Source: Bagarius yarrelli (lineage: Eukaryota; Chordata; Actinopteri; Siluriformes; Sisoridae). Taken from it: a stretch of DNA of 64,000 bases. The position numbers and the translations under genes are program-made. Below the pieces are notes generated by a model. That model was not told the DNA's origin. It worked only from the letters and a program-made list of their open reading frames with translations, and did not search any database. Below, piece by piece: positions 24,732 to 34,275 of the stretch (position 1 is its first letter; every line of letters begins with the position of its first letter). Location: contig VCAZ01000037.1 in assembly GCA_005784505.1 (NCBI GenBank), positions 2,323,856 to 2,387,855 on the forward strand, read 5' to 3'.

Positions 24732-26092
24732 TTAAAAGTTTTTCAGCCAATCCAAATTCGCGCCCTGTGGATCACACGGATGAGCAGGGACGTCAGGCAG
24801 GTTTCCATCATCTCGTACAGGAACTATGGGGGGGGAAAAATGTAAAAAAATGTAAAAAATCCTGTCGGTTGGAGCGCAGAGAGCGTTAATATGGGAAACG
24901 CGGGTGGCATGAAATCAGCCACCAGGTGGTGCTTTGCAGTGACTGAATCCCTCACCTGGGTAGTTGTAGGGTGTAGCTTGGTTCAACATGGCCGTGTATT
25001 TGGTGTAAGGGCTCACCAGCGGCAGGATCAGAGCTGTGAACAGTCAACAGTAAAACGTCACTTCATTTACTAATAGGACAGCATTCTGTTGCTTAACAAA
25101 CGTGTGTGTGTGTGTGTGATTGTTATACGGATTACGGTCTGATGTATTAGAAGTTTAGTTATTAGAGTTTATGTGTGTAAATTTATTGTTAAACATTATA
25201 TAGTTTATTTTAACGATAACTTTTATGGGCCAGCTTTGATAAGGAAGTGGTAGCTTGGTGATGAAGGTGCTGAACTGCTGATCAGAAGATCATGGGTTTA
25301 AATCCCAGCACCACCAAGCTGCCACTGCTGAGCATCTGCCGAATGCTGTAAGATATTTTGGCTTTAATAATAATAATAATAATGATGATGATGATGATGA
25401 TGATGATAATAATGCCACAGTACTTCCTATAAAGGTTAAGTGTAATATTTCCTTATAAATAAATAAATCTTTTACTGACATTAAATGTTATATGTTACAT
25501 TAATTGTTTATTTAGGCAATAATGTTAATATTATTATTTATAAGTATTATAGGCTGGTATGGTTTAGTTTGCTCTGCACAAACAAAATTTAAAAAACATT
25601 ATTAACATAAAATGAAAGAATTTTATTTTATTTTAAAGTTATGATGTTTTATTATTATTATTATTATTTTGAAGGGAAAAGTTTTATTTTAGTTTCATTT
25701 TCCTGACCGGCGATTCCGAGGCCACAGGCTGTCGTCAACACGGGCTCTTTATTCCAGGCGTTTTTCAGAAACTTTCCAACTGAAACAAAAACAACGACAT
25801 GATAATAATGATTAAATTCTAAAAAAAAAAATTAATAATAATCCAGAATTATTTTTCCGTATAATTAATGTTTATATCATTACAGCATAAACACACTAAA
25901 CAGCACAACCGCCAGTCGACCCAAGGTCACTTCCGGCTCAATACACCGAAATACAGCACGTATCCAATAACCGACATGTTTACACTCATTTTAAAGATCA
26001 TTTCAGCGCAAATGTACGGATTATAAACGCTGTGACGGTTAAAGAGCATTAATTTCAACATAAATCGCGCTTCCATTCTTACCGCCCGCCAT
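24732..26092 (-). CDS. ndufa3: NADH dehydrogenase (ubiquinone) 1 alpha subcomplex subunit 3
   Basis: NDUFA3 is a small single-pass accessory subunit of mitochondrial complex I in the inner membrane. Minus-strand exons: 26083-26092, 25708-25779, 24956-25033, 24732-24823; phases 1, 1, 1, then the stop, giving 83 residues (human 84). The protein starts [18 protein letters not shown] and contains the hydrophobic stretch [19 protein letters not shown] (about residues 19-37), then [19 protein letters not shown], and ends LDWLKNF. The human protein has [31 protein letters not shown] and EWLKKL. All introns are GT-AG. The first coding exon is only 10 nt. A ZNF143/THAP11-type motif lies just upstream. 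It is head-to-head with tfpt, with 933 bp between start codons. Confidence 0.95.
25245..25360 (+). repeat. SINE family A, truncated copy, in an ndufa3 intron
   Basis: The head GGTAGCTTGGTGATGAAGG, the B box GGGTTTAAATCCCAGC and CACCACCAAGCTGCCACTGCTGAGC are present, then CATCTGCCGAATGCTGTAA; the middle AAGGCCCTTAACCC segment is deleted. (AAT)n/(GAT)n follows at 25366-25412. Confidence 0.75.
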
Positions 26093-26124
26093 GTTGGATC
26101 GTGTAGTTCTGGTTAAAGTTCCGG

Positions 26125-26138
26125 CTGGGAAATGTAGT
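26125..26138 (-). promoter_or_regulatory. ACTACATTTCCCAG motif (ZNF143/THAP11 type) in the ndufa3 promoter
   Basis: Read on the minus strand, ACTACATTTCCCAG lies 33-46 nt upstream of the ndufa3 ATG, followed by CCGGAAC, an ETS-like core. ACTACANNTCCCAG is the established ZNF143/THAP11 promoter element and is common at housekeeping and nuclear-encoded mitochondrial genes. Position and orientation fit a core promoter; function is inferred. Confidence 0.65.
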
Positions 26139-26387
26139 TCCAAGTCCAGTGACGTTACTGATTCGGATTCGATGGCAAGGGATTACGTATTTTAAACGCG
26201 ACAGGTTTAAAAAAAATGTCAGTTTAAAAGCTTTTGTGAGAATTTACCGAAACAGCTCCGCTTGTTGCAATAGATTGTAGCTTGTTGATTAATAATTTAC
26301 TATAGAACATAATATTTTTTTCCAGATTATTTATCAGTTATTAATTAATTTATTTTATGAAATTAGATAATTTAAACGTCAATATTT

Positions 26388-26550
26388 AGGGAAAGTGGTG
26401 GCTTATGCTTAAGGCGTTGTGGGCTCGATTCCCGTCACCACCGCTGGGTCCCTGAGCAAGGCCCTTAACCCCTAATTGCTCACTTGTATAAATGAGATAA
26501 ATGTAAGTCGCTCTGGATAAGGACGCCTGCCAAATGCTGTAAATGTATTT
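26388..26550 (+). repeat. SINE family A between ndufa3 and tfpt
   Basis: A 5'-truncated tRNA-like copy: GTGGGCTCGATTCCCGTCAC (B box), then CTGAGCAAGGCCCTTAACCC, GAGATAAATGTAAGTCGCTC and GGATAAGGACGCCTGCCAA. It sits in the 933-bp divergent promoter interval. Confidence 0.85.
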
Positions 26551-26961
26551 AATTACACCGTAAATAAATACGTTATATGGCACGTGACCTCATTAGCCAC
26601 TGTTTGTTTATTTATATAATTTTATTCGTCTATAAAAATTAAAATTATAACAATTATTGTAATATAATTAATTTAGCAACTATTTATTTTTACACCTTTA
26701 ACAAACAAATGACGTTTCCCAGCACCGGGTTGATTGTGGATCCGTGACGTAATCAAAATGCGACGTAAACCTGCGGCGCTGCTGTAGGAACGCTGATAGA
26801 TGCTATGAACTTACTGAAAGATTATGTATAAAGTAAATGGTTTTTTTTTATTATTATTAATTGATAATTATATCAGAGACCTTTTTCCTGCTGATGCGAC
26901 ACCAACCAAGTTACAGTTTTAATCGCTAACACAAAGTAAGTCATGTAATGTATTCCATGTG

Positions 26962-26996
26962 TGTTTGTTTGTTTGTTTGTTTGTTTGTTTGTTTGG
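26962..26996. repeat. (GTTT)n array upstream of the tfpt start codon
   Basis: Eight or so GTTT units lie 30-64 nt before the tfpt ATG, in its 5' leader or an upstream intron. Confidence 0.85.
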
Positions 26997-27025
26997 TGTG
27001 AAGTCATGGGGATCCTGTGTTGTAG

Positions 27026-28376
27026 ATGATGGAGGATTTCTCAGGTCTTGCTTTGCCTCCTCTTTTTGGTGGTCACATCCTGGAAGCTGAACTGGAGGCT
27101 GCGGGAGTCGAGTTGGCTTCAGGAGGCACAGAGATCCTGGACAGTGGAGGACCTCCTCAGGACGTGCAGAAGGACACGAGGGACATGGACAAGAGAAAAT
27201 GTCAGGCTTTGAGTAAAAGGGTCAAGGAGATGGAACAAGTGTGTGAGCGTATTTTTTGTTGTTGTTTTTGGTGTAACTTTCTGATCTGTCAGGTGTATAA
27301 ACCTGTGCGATCTGTGTGATCAGGTGAACGGCAGGACGTTGGCTCGCCTTCATCACGTCCAGAGACTCACGCGCAGATTGAAGAAAGAGAGAAGGCAAGG
27401 ATTTATTAGCATGATGATGAAACACTGTTGTGAGAATCTTTACAGAAAGGACCAAATGACGACGAGATGTTAATAATCATAAGTTTGTGCGTGTGTGTTT
27501 TAGGTTTCTCATGAAGACTCTGGATGCTTACGGAGACGATTACAGAAACGCTGAGCTCACAATACAGCTCGAGGTCAGACACACTCTCTAAACACACTCT
27601 GTACATTTGTGCCCCTTTATTCAGGGGGCGGCGGTGGCAGCGGCTCAGTCGCTAAGGTGTTGGACCGATCCCTGAAGAACCAGGGTTCGATTCTCAGCAT
27701 CACCAAGCCACCACTGTTGGGCCCCTGAGCGCGCACACACACACACACACACAACCTACCACAAAAAAATGCAGATTTTTCAAAACCTTTACTATAACAT
27801 AACACGAATACATAAATAAAGCATAAACTAGTAAAAAAAAAATGGGATAATAACAAACAAATTTGACTAACAGTCACTAAAAGACTCACACAACAGTTAC
27901 ACAAAGTGCAAATCAACAAAAGAAGTGCACTTTTAGGACTAATTTTTGCTTAACATATGGGTGTAGGAGCACATGATGGTCACAAGAGGGCGCTATTTTG
28001 CGCCCTAGGGAACTGCGTATGTCGCCCTGCATGACAACACAGGCTCCTAAAAATAAATAGCACCACTTATATACAACGTCTGTTTTAACAGGACGAGGAA
28101 GGAGACAATATAGACGGCACCCCTGGAGGAGAAGACGAAGGCTCCTCCCCGAGTGCCACCAAGCCATCAGGCGGAGCGAAGAAAAAGCGGCATCGGGTTC
28201 CAAAAGAAAAAGAAGCTCAGGTGAAGGAAAACTCTGAGTTTGACTAAACATCTCGAATTGCTGTTATAAAGCATTGATGTTGGATTTTTTTTTTCTGGCA
28301 GACCGAGTCGGAGCTGTGTGTGATGTCTGAGAATCCGTTTACGGCGTTCCCGAGCCCGAACTCCCTCTCACACTGA
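27026..28376 (+). CDS. tfpt: TCF3 fusion partner homologue (INO80 complex subunit)
   Basis: TFPT (FB1/INO80F) is a nuclear subunit of the INO80 chromatin-remodelling complex. Exons: 27026-27238, 27324-27394, 27504-27573, 28092-28220, 28302-28376, encoding 185 residues (human 253). The conserved parts are LALPPLFGGHILEAELEA near the start, then a coiled-coil core (residues about 50-115) with KCQALSKRVKEMEQVNGR, HHVQRLTRRLKKERRFLM and LDAYGDDYRNAELTIQLED. A basic KKKRHRVPK nuclear localisation-like patch follows. The C-terminus is much shorter than in human. The intron after 27394 has a GC donor (AG|gcaagg), required by the frame. The ATG at 27026 is followed by a second ATG (MMED); either could be used. 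The neighbour on the left, ndufa3, is also near TFPT on human 19q13. Confidence 0.94.
27622..27760 (+). repeat. SINE family A, 5' half, running into (CA)n, in a tfpt intron
   Basis: The head GGCGGTGGCAGCGGCTCAGTCGC, the B box GGGTTCGATTCTCAGC and CACTGTTGGGCCCCTGAGC are followed directly by (CA)n instead of the usual AAGGCCCTTAACCC tail. Confidence 0.8.
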
Positions 28377-28634
28377 ACTCCACCTCCACCGGAATAACAG
28401 TGATGGAGCAACGACACCGATTCACCAACAAACCCAGGAAGTTTTTGTGCCCCCCCCCCTGCAGCTGAACTGCGTTTGCCTCGCAACAGTTTTGGTTGGC
28501 GGCATTTGCCTAGAATTTCTATTTTGGCTGAATTGTTGTGTTAAATGTAAACATATTTATTAATCAGGGTGAACCTGTCGTTAATTATGATTGCGAGACA
28601 GTGAATCATCGTCACACAAAGCCTTTTTTTTTTA

Positions 28635-28640
28635 AATAAA
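28635..28640 (+). terminator. tfpt: Poly(A) signal AATAAA for tfpt
   Basis: It lies 258 nt after the tfpt stop and about 110 nt before the end of the convergent mrpl51 coding region, so the two genes have nearly abutting 3' ends. The 28377-28749 gap otherwise holds only UTR and a (CA)n run at 28719-28740. Confidence 0.6.
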
Positions 28641-28749
28641 CAGATGTATTAATATTACAGTGAGGATTCAGTTAACATTCAGAACAGGGCAAAATGTGTT
28701 TTGACATTAATGAATTAAACACACACACACACACACACACGCAGCAGGT

Positions 28750-29622
28750 CTATCTGTGTTTGCCGTAGCGGTTGAAGCGGCGATACAGGAAGCGCAGTCT
28801 ATTCTCCAGTATGTGTTTGTCCTCAGTCATCATGCGGTTTCCCACCATCTTCTTCTTCCTTATCAGCCGCTGGTACTCGTTACCACGGAAACCACGCAGC
28901 CACTCAGGCCCCCGGATCAGCTGTTTAGGGTGGGCTTTAAAATCACCTAAGCGGAAGAGTTCAGTGGTGAGAAACTGTTGGCAGGGCGTGACAGTGACAT
29001 CGACTCGTTTGTATTGTTACACATTATGACGAGACCCAATGTGTATTAAAGGGATTCTGAAATATTAAATGAATGCACAGCCAATCAGAAACAAGCATTT
29101 TTGAGTATTAAAATAATATTCTGGCTGACTGATAACAGACAGTGAGAGATTAATGTGTGTGTGTGTGTAACGCTGCTTACCCAGAATGCCGATGTTGTCG
29201 TAGACGCCGAACATGCTCCTCTTCTCAGTCCACCGGTCCACCTGCTTCGGGGGAGGGATGGCGTGCATCCGCAATCTTAAACACACTCCTAACACACAAT
29301 GGTTTCATAATCACAAAGAGAAAATCAGAAATAAATAAAGATTAAAAACAGACCGAAAGACACATTTTTCACACCGCACAGGTTTGCAGGTGTTTCGATC
29401 TGACTTTTGGCCTTAGTGTGTACAACAACACTAATTATAATAATTAAATTCTAATGGATATGCAAATGAGATGTCTTCCATATGCAAATAAGTTTATGAC
29501 GTAATCAGGCGCTTTTAGGGGTGCCTGACTCCTTTACCTGTGTGCAGGTGTGTAGCACAGAGCCGCATGGAGCTTCTCCACAGGGACACGCCGGTGTTTA
29601 ATAAACTCCCCAACACGGACAT
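28750..29622 (-). CDS. mrpl51: Mitochondrial ribosomal protein L51 (mL51)
   Basis: This is a component of the mitochondrial large ribosomal subunit. Minus-strand exons: 29538-29622, 29181-29288, 28750-28946; 129 residues (human 128). Exon 1 encodes a basic, Ser/Leu-rich N-terminus ([20 protein letters not shown]) typical of a mitochondrial targeting peptide. Exon 2 encodes [20 protein letters not shown] and DNIGILG. Exon 3 encodes [38 protein letters not shown] and the end [13 protein letters not shown]. These match human segments [20 protein letters not shown] and [20 protein letters not shown]. Introns are GT-AG and phases close exactly. In human, MRPL51 is on 12p13, so its place here is not the human arrangement. 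Confidence 0.96.
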
Positions 29623-31162
29623 CTTCCTAAAACACACACACACACACGTTAAAATCCCCTCACAGCCGCTGAACATGGCTTAAGACGCGGAGACACCTTT
29701 AACCTTGAGCCTTACAGCTGTGTGTGTGTGTGGTGTGTTTTATTAAAATGACATTAGAAACAAAGTCGTACCTTAGTCAAAAGTTGAATTTCAATTAACA
29801 CTCACGGAAATCACTCAGTTTAAACCGAAATACAGTGTGTGTGTGTGTGTGTCGTCTCTTAGCTAACCATGCTAACACGTCGCTTAGCTTGTGAGGCGCG
29901 TGAAGGAAACACCACAGCGACCGTTCAATTTCAAATAAAAAGTCGTCGCGCGACAACGATTTTCACCCTCGTGCTACGTACAACGGAAGTTGTTGTGTGG
30001 AAAATATTACAAAAATTGTATAAATTAAATATGTTTATCGAGTTAAAGTGAAAATATGAACGTTTTAAACGTTGTATTTAACGTTAAATTAACCAAAAAT
30101 ATATATTTAAGACACATTTAAATGTAAAGTTCACACACAGGTCAGGAGTTAACACGTTACAATAAACGTTTGTATGTTCAGGATCATTTTAAACCATTTA
30201 AAATTTAATTTAAAATAACTATGTATTTACATTAAAATGTTAACCTAACTATTTTTTTTAGTGGTGCTTTACAGCAAGAAGGTCGCGGGTTCGATTCCCC
30301 TCGGTTCTCCCTGTAATTGTATAGGTTTTCTCCGGGTTCTCCGGTTTCCTCCCACAGTCCAAAAACATGTATGTTAGATTGATTGGTGAGTCTAAATTGC
30401 CCATAGTAGTGAGTATGAGTGTGAGTGTGACCCTGTGATGGACTGGACTGGCGACCTGTCCAGGGTGTCCCCCTCCTGTCTTTCACCCTTTCAGAGACGG
30501 CTGGGATAGACTCCAGCAGATCCCTGTGACCCCGAATTAGGGAATAAGCGGGTATAGAAGATGGATTAACGAATGAACTGCTTTTAAATGATTATTTGTA
30601 TCGCATGTATAAAACATTTTAATATATTTATTTAACTTTGTTAACTGAGCATATTGAAAATTTCCACATTTACTGGAAAGCATATTCCTTTTTCTCTATT
30701 AAATGCATTTAAACATGTGATAAAAACCTGTGATACATAAATGTACGAGTAAATTCGGTCCTGAACTGAAAACACGAAATGAACAAATCGACTCATTGTT
30801 CCCGAGTCATATCAAGATTTGGTCAAAATGAACGAATCGTTTATGAAGTCCGTGTAGTGTAGTAACAAGTGTATGGAGGTAAAAGTACATTTTATTTGAG
30901 AAATGTAGTGAAATAAAAGTGCAGTACAGCTTTTCCGAAAAAAAAAACTGTATTATTAGTTGGTTAAATTACACAAAACGCATAATCTCCTTAGACATTT
31001 AGCATGGATGCTAGTTATTTGTTCATTTCTTGGCTAATATTGGCTAAATACATTTTCTACTAAATTTTTCCACTAATATAAACACAGTGCTGTTCTTTGT
31101 AGCTTATTCCCATCAAACTAACTTGAACTACTTTTATATCACAGTCCTTTGGGTTTTTTGGT
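29623..31162. other. Gap between mrpl51 and the cortexin-like gene
   Basis: The mrpl51 promoter should lie in the first part; an ETS-like ACGGAAGT is at about 29990. The rest is AT-rich and holds the family B repeat. No other exon is visible. Confidence 0.45.
30255..30575 (+). repeat. Interspersed repeat, family B, copy 1
   Basis: It starts with a tRNA-like head (GGTCGCGGGTTCGATTCCCC), then has the phrases GGTTTCCTCCCACAGTCCAA, AAACATGTATGTTAGATTG, GATGGACTGG...GGCGACCTGTCCAGGGTGT, ACGGCTGGGATAGACTCCAG and AATAAGCGGGTATAGAAGATGG. Two more copies are at 49835-50155 and 62760-62895, all in the same orientation. The family is widespread in teleosts; its formal class name is not assigned here. 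Confidence 0.85.
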
Positions 31163-31339
31163 TCATGCTTCCTGTTCCTCTTGATAGATGGAGATGGAAA
31201 CGGCGCTGTAGGGATCTAGCACGATTTGGAAGCAGCGCACTATGCTCGCCAGCAGGAACATGCAGAGCAGAATGAAGAAGAAAACAGCAAAACCCAAATC
31301 GACGTCCACATCCAGCCACGACTCAGCCACCACATCCAT
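31163..31339 (-). CDS. Small single-pass membrane protein of the cortexin/CTXND family
   Basis: This single-exon minus-strand frame encodes 58 residues, below usual ORF cut-offs. It begins MDVVAESWLDVDVDLGF, has one hydrophobic segment (AVFFFILLCMFLLASIV, residues 18-34), then RCFQIVLDPYSAVSIS and an acidic tail, QEEQEA. The layout of acidic N-terminus, one membrane span, then an RC..I.DPYS motif directly after the span is the cortexin signature. The VDVD-G-F start and the very short length resemble the cortexin domain-containing proteins CTXND1/CTXND2 more than CTXN1-3. Cortexins are neuronal membrane proteins of poorly defined function. No intron is needed. It could be a decayed copy, but the frame is intact from ATG to TGA. 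Confidence 0.75.
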   Translation of the reverse strand: MDVVAESWLDVDVDLGFAVFFFILLCMFLLASIVRCFQIVLDPYSAVSISIYQEEQEA

Positions 31340-32449
31340 TTTTGGTCAATTTACTTGGAAAAAATGTAGATAGATTGATTTCACATCATCTTCTATAGGG
31401 ACTTTTTTTTCTTTTTTTTTTACCGACTATTACATAACAACATAAATCCAAATTAATTTTATCTTCAGGACAGACCATAATTGATCTGACCCAAATTGTC
31501 TTCTAAAGAATAAGTTATCAAGTCATCAATAATGTTCTATTTTCATTGGTTTAAAAAGTCCTAATAAACAGATAAAACTCCAAAAAATAATACACACCTT
31601 TGATTGTTAAGCCCAAGAAAATCTAAACAGTTGCCAAAGTCTTCATGATGTTTTTTCCAGTCTTGGCTTGGATGTGGTGGTAGACCATTTTCATCCCATG
31701 TTCTTTTTCCTGTCTGTGGTCGCAGTTGTATATATTTATAAATAAAGGTTTTCTATTTGAAATAAATACACCAATCAGCGTTGTTAACTGACTCCATCAA
31801 GATTATTAGCTAAAGAGAAAGCTTTCGGGATGGCCAGGACTGACTTTCTTGTCGGTAACTGACCCTTCTGATCTTGCTCTCCGTTGGCTTCTATTCCTTA
31901 CACTGAATTTTTTAGTGTCCACACAATAAATACTTAAAAAGTGGAGTTTGGTAACAATCAGGTGATTAATGATTTGACTATTACTAAATCAAGAATGAAG
32001 CAGACGCATGTCAAACTTCAGTTTTCATAGGTTCCTGGTGGTGATATCAGATGGACGGCCACAACAAAAACTGAATCAAAAATGCTTTAACACAGTCTAC
32101 GTTTGTGTGTGTGTGTGTTAATTGGTTTAACACCTGTTGCTCCTAAACCGTAAGAGCAAATGATCTCAAATGGACACCAAAACCAAAATCCATGCCAGGA
32201 TTGTGTAAGCAGGTCAGATACCAAACAGATCAATCAGGAACTGGACGGTAAAACGGCAGGGGATTCCATGTGTCAAGTAGTTCAAGATCCAGATGCAGAA
32301 AACAGACATTTTGGTAGGTTTAAAGGGGACCCACAGGTGGAGTTATACCAGCTACCTTGATTGGACCATTGATTCGGCTTGATGAACCCCCGGAATCTGG
32401 ATGTCCCCATACAGACATTTTTTTAATGGAAACCATTTTTATTTATATA

Positions 32450-32690
32450 ATCTGCTCTATATGACTACCATTGTTTCAAAAACACATCTGGATGCGGTCC
32501 CTCCACTGCTGAAGAATGTATAAGCACAGCTGGAGTTCTGCTTGTAATGGCGATGGTGATACGTTCCTTGAGATGATTTATGTTTTGCATCTATTCCTGA
32601 TACACCCTGGCCTTCAAATGCCCCCCAAGATCAAGTGGGGTGAAATCTGGGGAATCTGGGGAAAATAGTTTGAAAACTCATAGGACACCC
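32450..32690 (-). mobile_element. Relic of a mariner/IS630-type DNA transposon, copy 2 (inverted relative to copy 1)
   Basis: On the minus strand it reads SPDSPDFTPLDL-GGHLKARVYQ, a stop, then NINHLKERITIAIT and AVEGPHPDVF. Nucleotide similarity to 24230-24440 is high (CCCCAGATTTCACCCCACTT, AACATAAATCATCT, CCATTACAAGCAGAACTCCA). It has several stops, so it is a dead copy. Confidence 0.65.
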
Positions 32691-33006
32691 CGTATATATG
32701 TAAATATACACGTTAACATTTTTAAACGTCACCACACAAACCACACAAACCACACATTACTTTAACAATATAACAATTTAATACAAAAATCCAAACAATT
32801 TCTCTTCAACATTTTCATATACACATATATATATATTTTATATTTGTGTAATTCTTTAAACTGCATTTTCAAAACTGCAGTTATGGTTTAAAACGCACGA
32901 ATGAACAAAAATTATATATATATATATAAAAAATCCAACAACAACAACAACAACAACAAAAAAAAACAATAATAAAATCAACCTTATCACTTCTTCTGTC
33001 TGGCTA

Positions 33007-33022
33007 ATTTGCATATGCAAAT
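33007..33022. promoter_or_regulatory. Perfect palindrome of two POU octamers
   Basis: ATTTGCATATGCAAAT is a perfect 16-bp palindrome made of two head-to-head octamer sites (ATGCAAAT). Octamers are the known sites of OCT/POU factors. It lies about 1.25 kb downstream of the arnt stop codon. Function unknown. Confidence 0.4.
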
Positions 33023-34275
33023 CAGACAATTGCTAAGACGCGCCCCCAAAATCCACTTTAAAAGAAATTGCAATATAAAAGTCTTTGGATAGGAGTTTTC
33101 CTCTGAATCACAAAAAAAAGGAAGAAGAAGAAAAAAAAAAAAAAAGCGAGACATGCATATGCCTTTGACAGAAAACAGGAAGAAATATTTAAAAGTATTT
33201 TATGTGTCACAAGTTAGACTTTTGGTAGGTAGTTTATGAAAATAATTTAAGTTTTTAATATTGGCGATCTTTTATAGGTCTAAACTATAATTCGGGGTCT
33301 GTCCCCAGACATGCACATGGTTGTGCATTTAATACAATTATTCCAAAGAATATTTCTGATTTGATGATAACAACATTTTCTCCCAGAATTATATTAAAAT
33401 CTAATTAACACGTATCTATTAACGTCATTAGCATCACCAAAGAAAAGAAAGAAAGAAAGAAAAAAAAAAAGGAGAATAACTGAGCCAATGTTGTTATCGT
33501 CTTCGCTAATTTGCGAAAGCTAATCAAGCTGAGGAGCTTTCTCACTGAGAAAAGGAGCATGAAATAAATACTCGAGTGGTGGCTAGTTTGCATATGCCTT
33601 TTTTTAGACCATAATCAGATTCACAGTACGATGAATTGTCATTATTTATCAAATCCTTTTTCCGAAGCAATAGGACTAAAAAAATAAAAATCGAAGAAAA
33701 GTAAAGAATTATGTGCCTTTATTTCTATTTGAGACACCGAAACCAAAGTGAAATGGGGAATAAAATTTTTTTTTTTTTATGAAAATGCGTGGCAACTTAC
33801 TTAAAGGGGTGCCCATAACCGCTGACGCGATATAATCGCAATATTATGTTTTAAAAATATCGGCACTACCTTCCTGTTTTGCTCAAATAAAGAGGTGTCC
33901 CTTGTAGGTAGCATTTTTAGGCAGTGCAAACTAGGCGTCCCATTTGGAAGGCATTAATTGCTGGTAAAAAATTAAATTAGTCACATTTCTTGTGTTTGGG
34001 ATAAAACTGCAAACATTTGTGTATACGTGCATATGTGCGCTTCCATGGGTGCAGAGGATAAACCTAACTCAGTGTGTTGGACTGATTGTGCTCACTTTGT
34101 ACACTTGTGCGTGGTTATTAGAACACAGCCGCTTTAACATAGAGTTAAATTGCACTCCGTCAGACGACCAAACAAAAAAACGGGTTTCAACAAACAAACC
34201 TCCATTTTGTTTTGTGTTTTCAAAAACAAGAAATAAAGAAGGGAAGATAAAAAAAAAAATAAGGGGGCAATAGGT

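Larger units (their letters stand above)
31340..34275. other. Gap holding the arnt 3' UTR and repeats
   Basis: The arnt 3' UTR must extend leftwards from 34276; a minus-strand AATAAA (TTTATT on plus) is at 33718-33723. Also present are a transposase relic (32450-32690), an (AAC)n array (32937-32957), an (AT)n run (32913-32928) and a 16-bp octamer palindrome (33007-33022). The 31340-32440 part shows nothing recognisable apart from a short (GT)n at 32105-32118. Confidence 0.45.

Noticed and set aside
31134..31319. 61-codon minus-strand frame (MAGCGRRFGFCC...)
   Set aside because: It overlaps the cortexin-like frame in another phase and lacks its signature; the 31163-31339 frame has the RC..DPYS motif and a clean membrane span.
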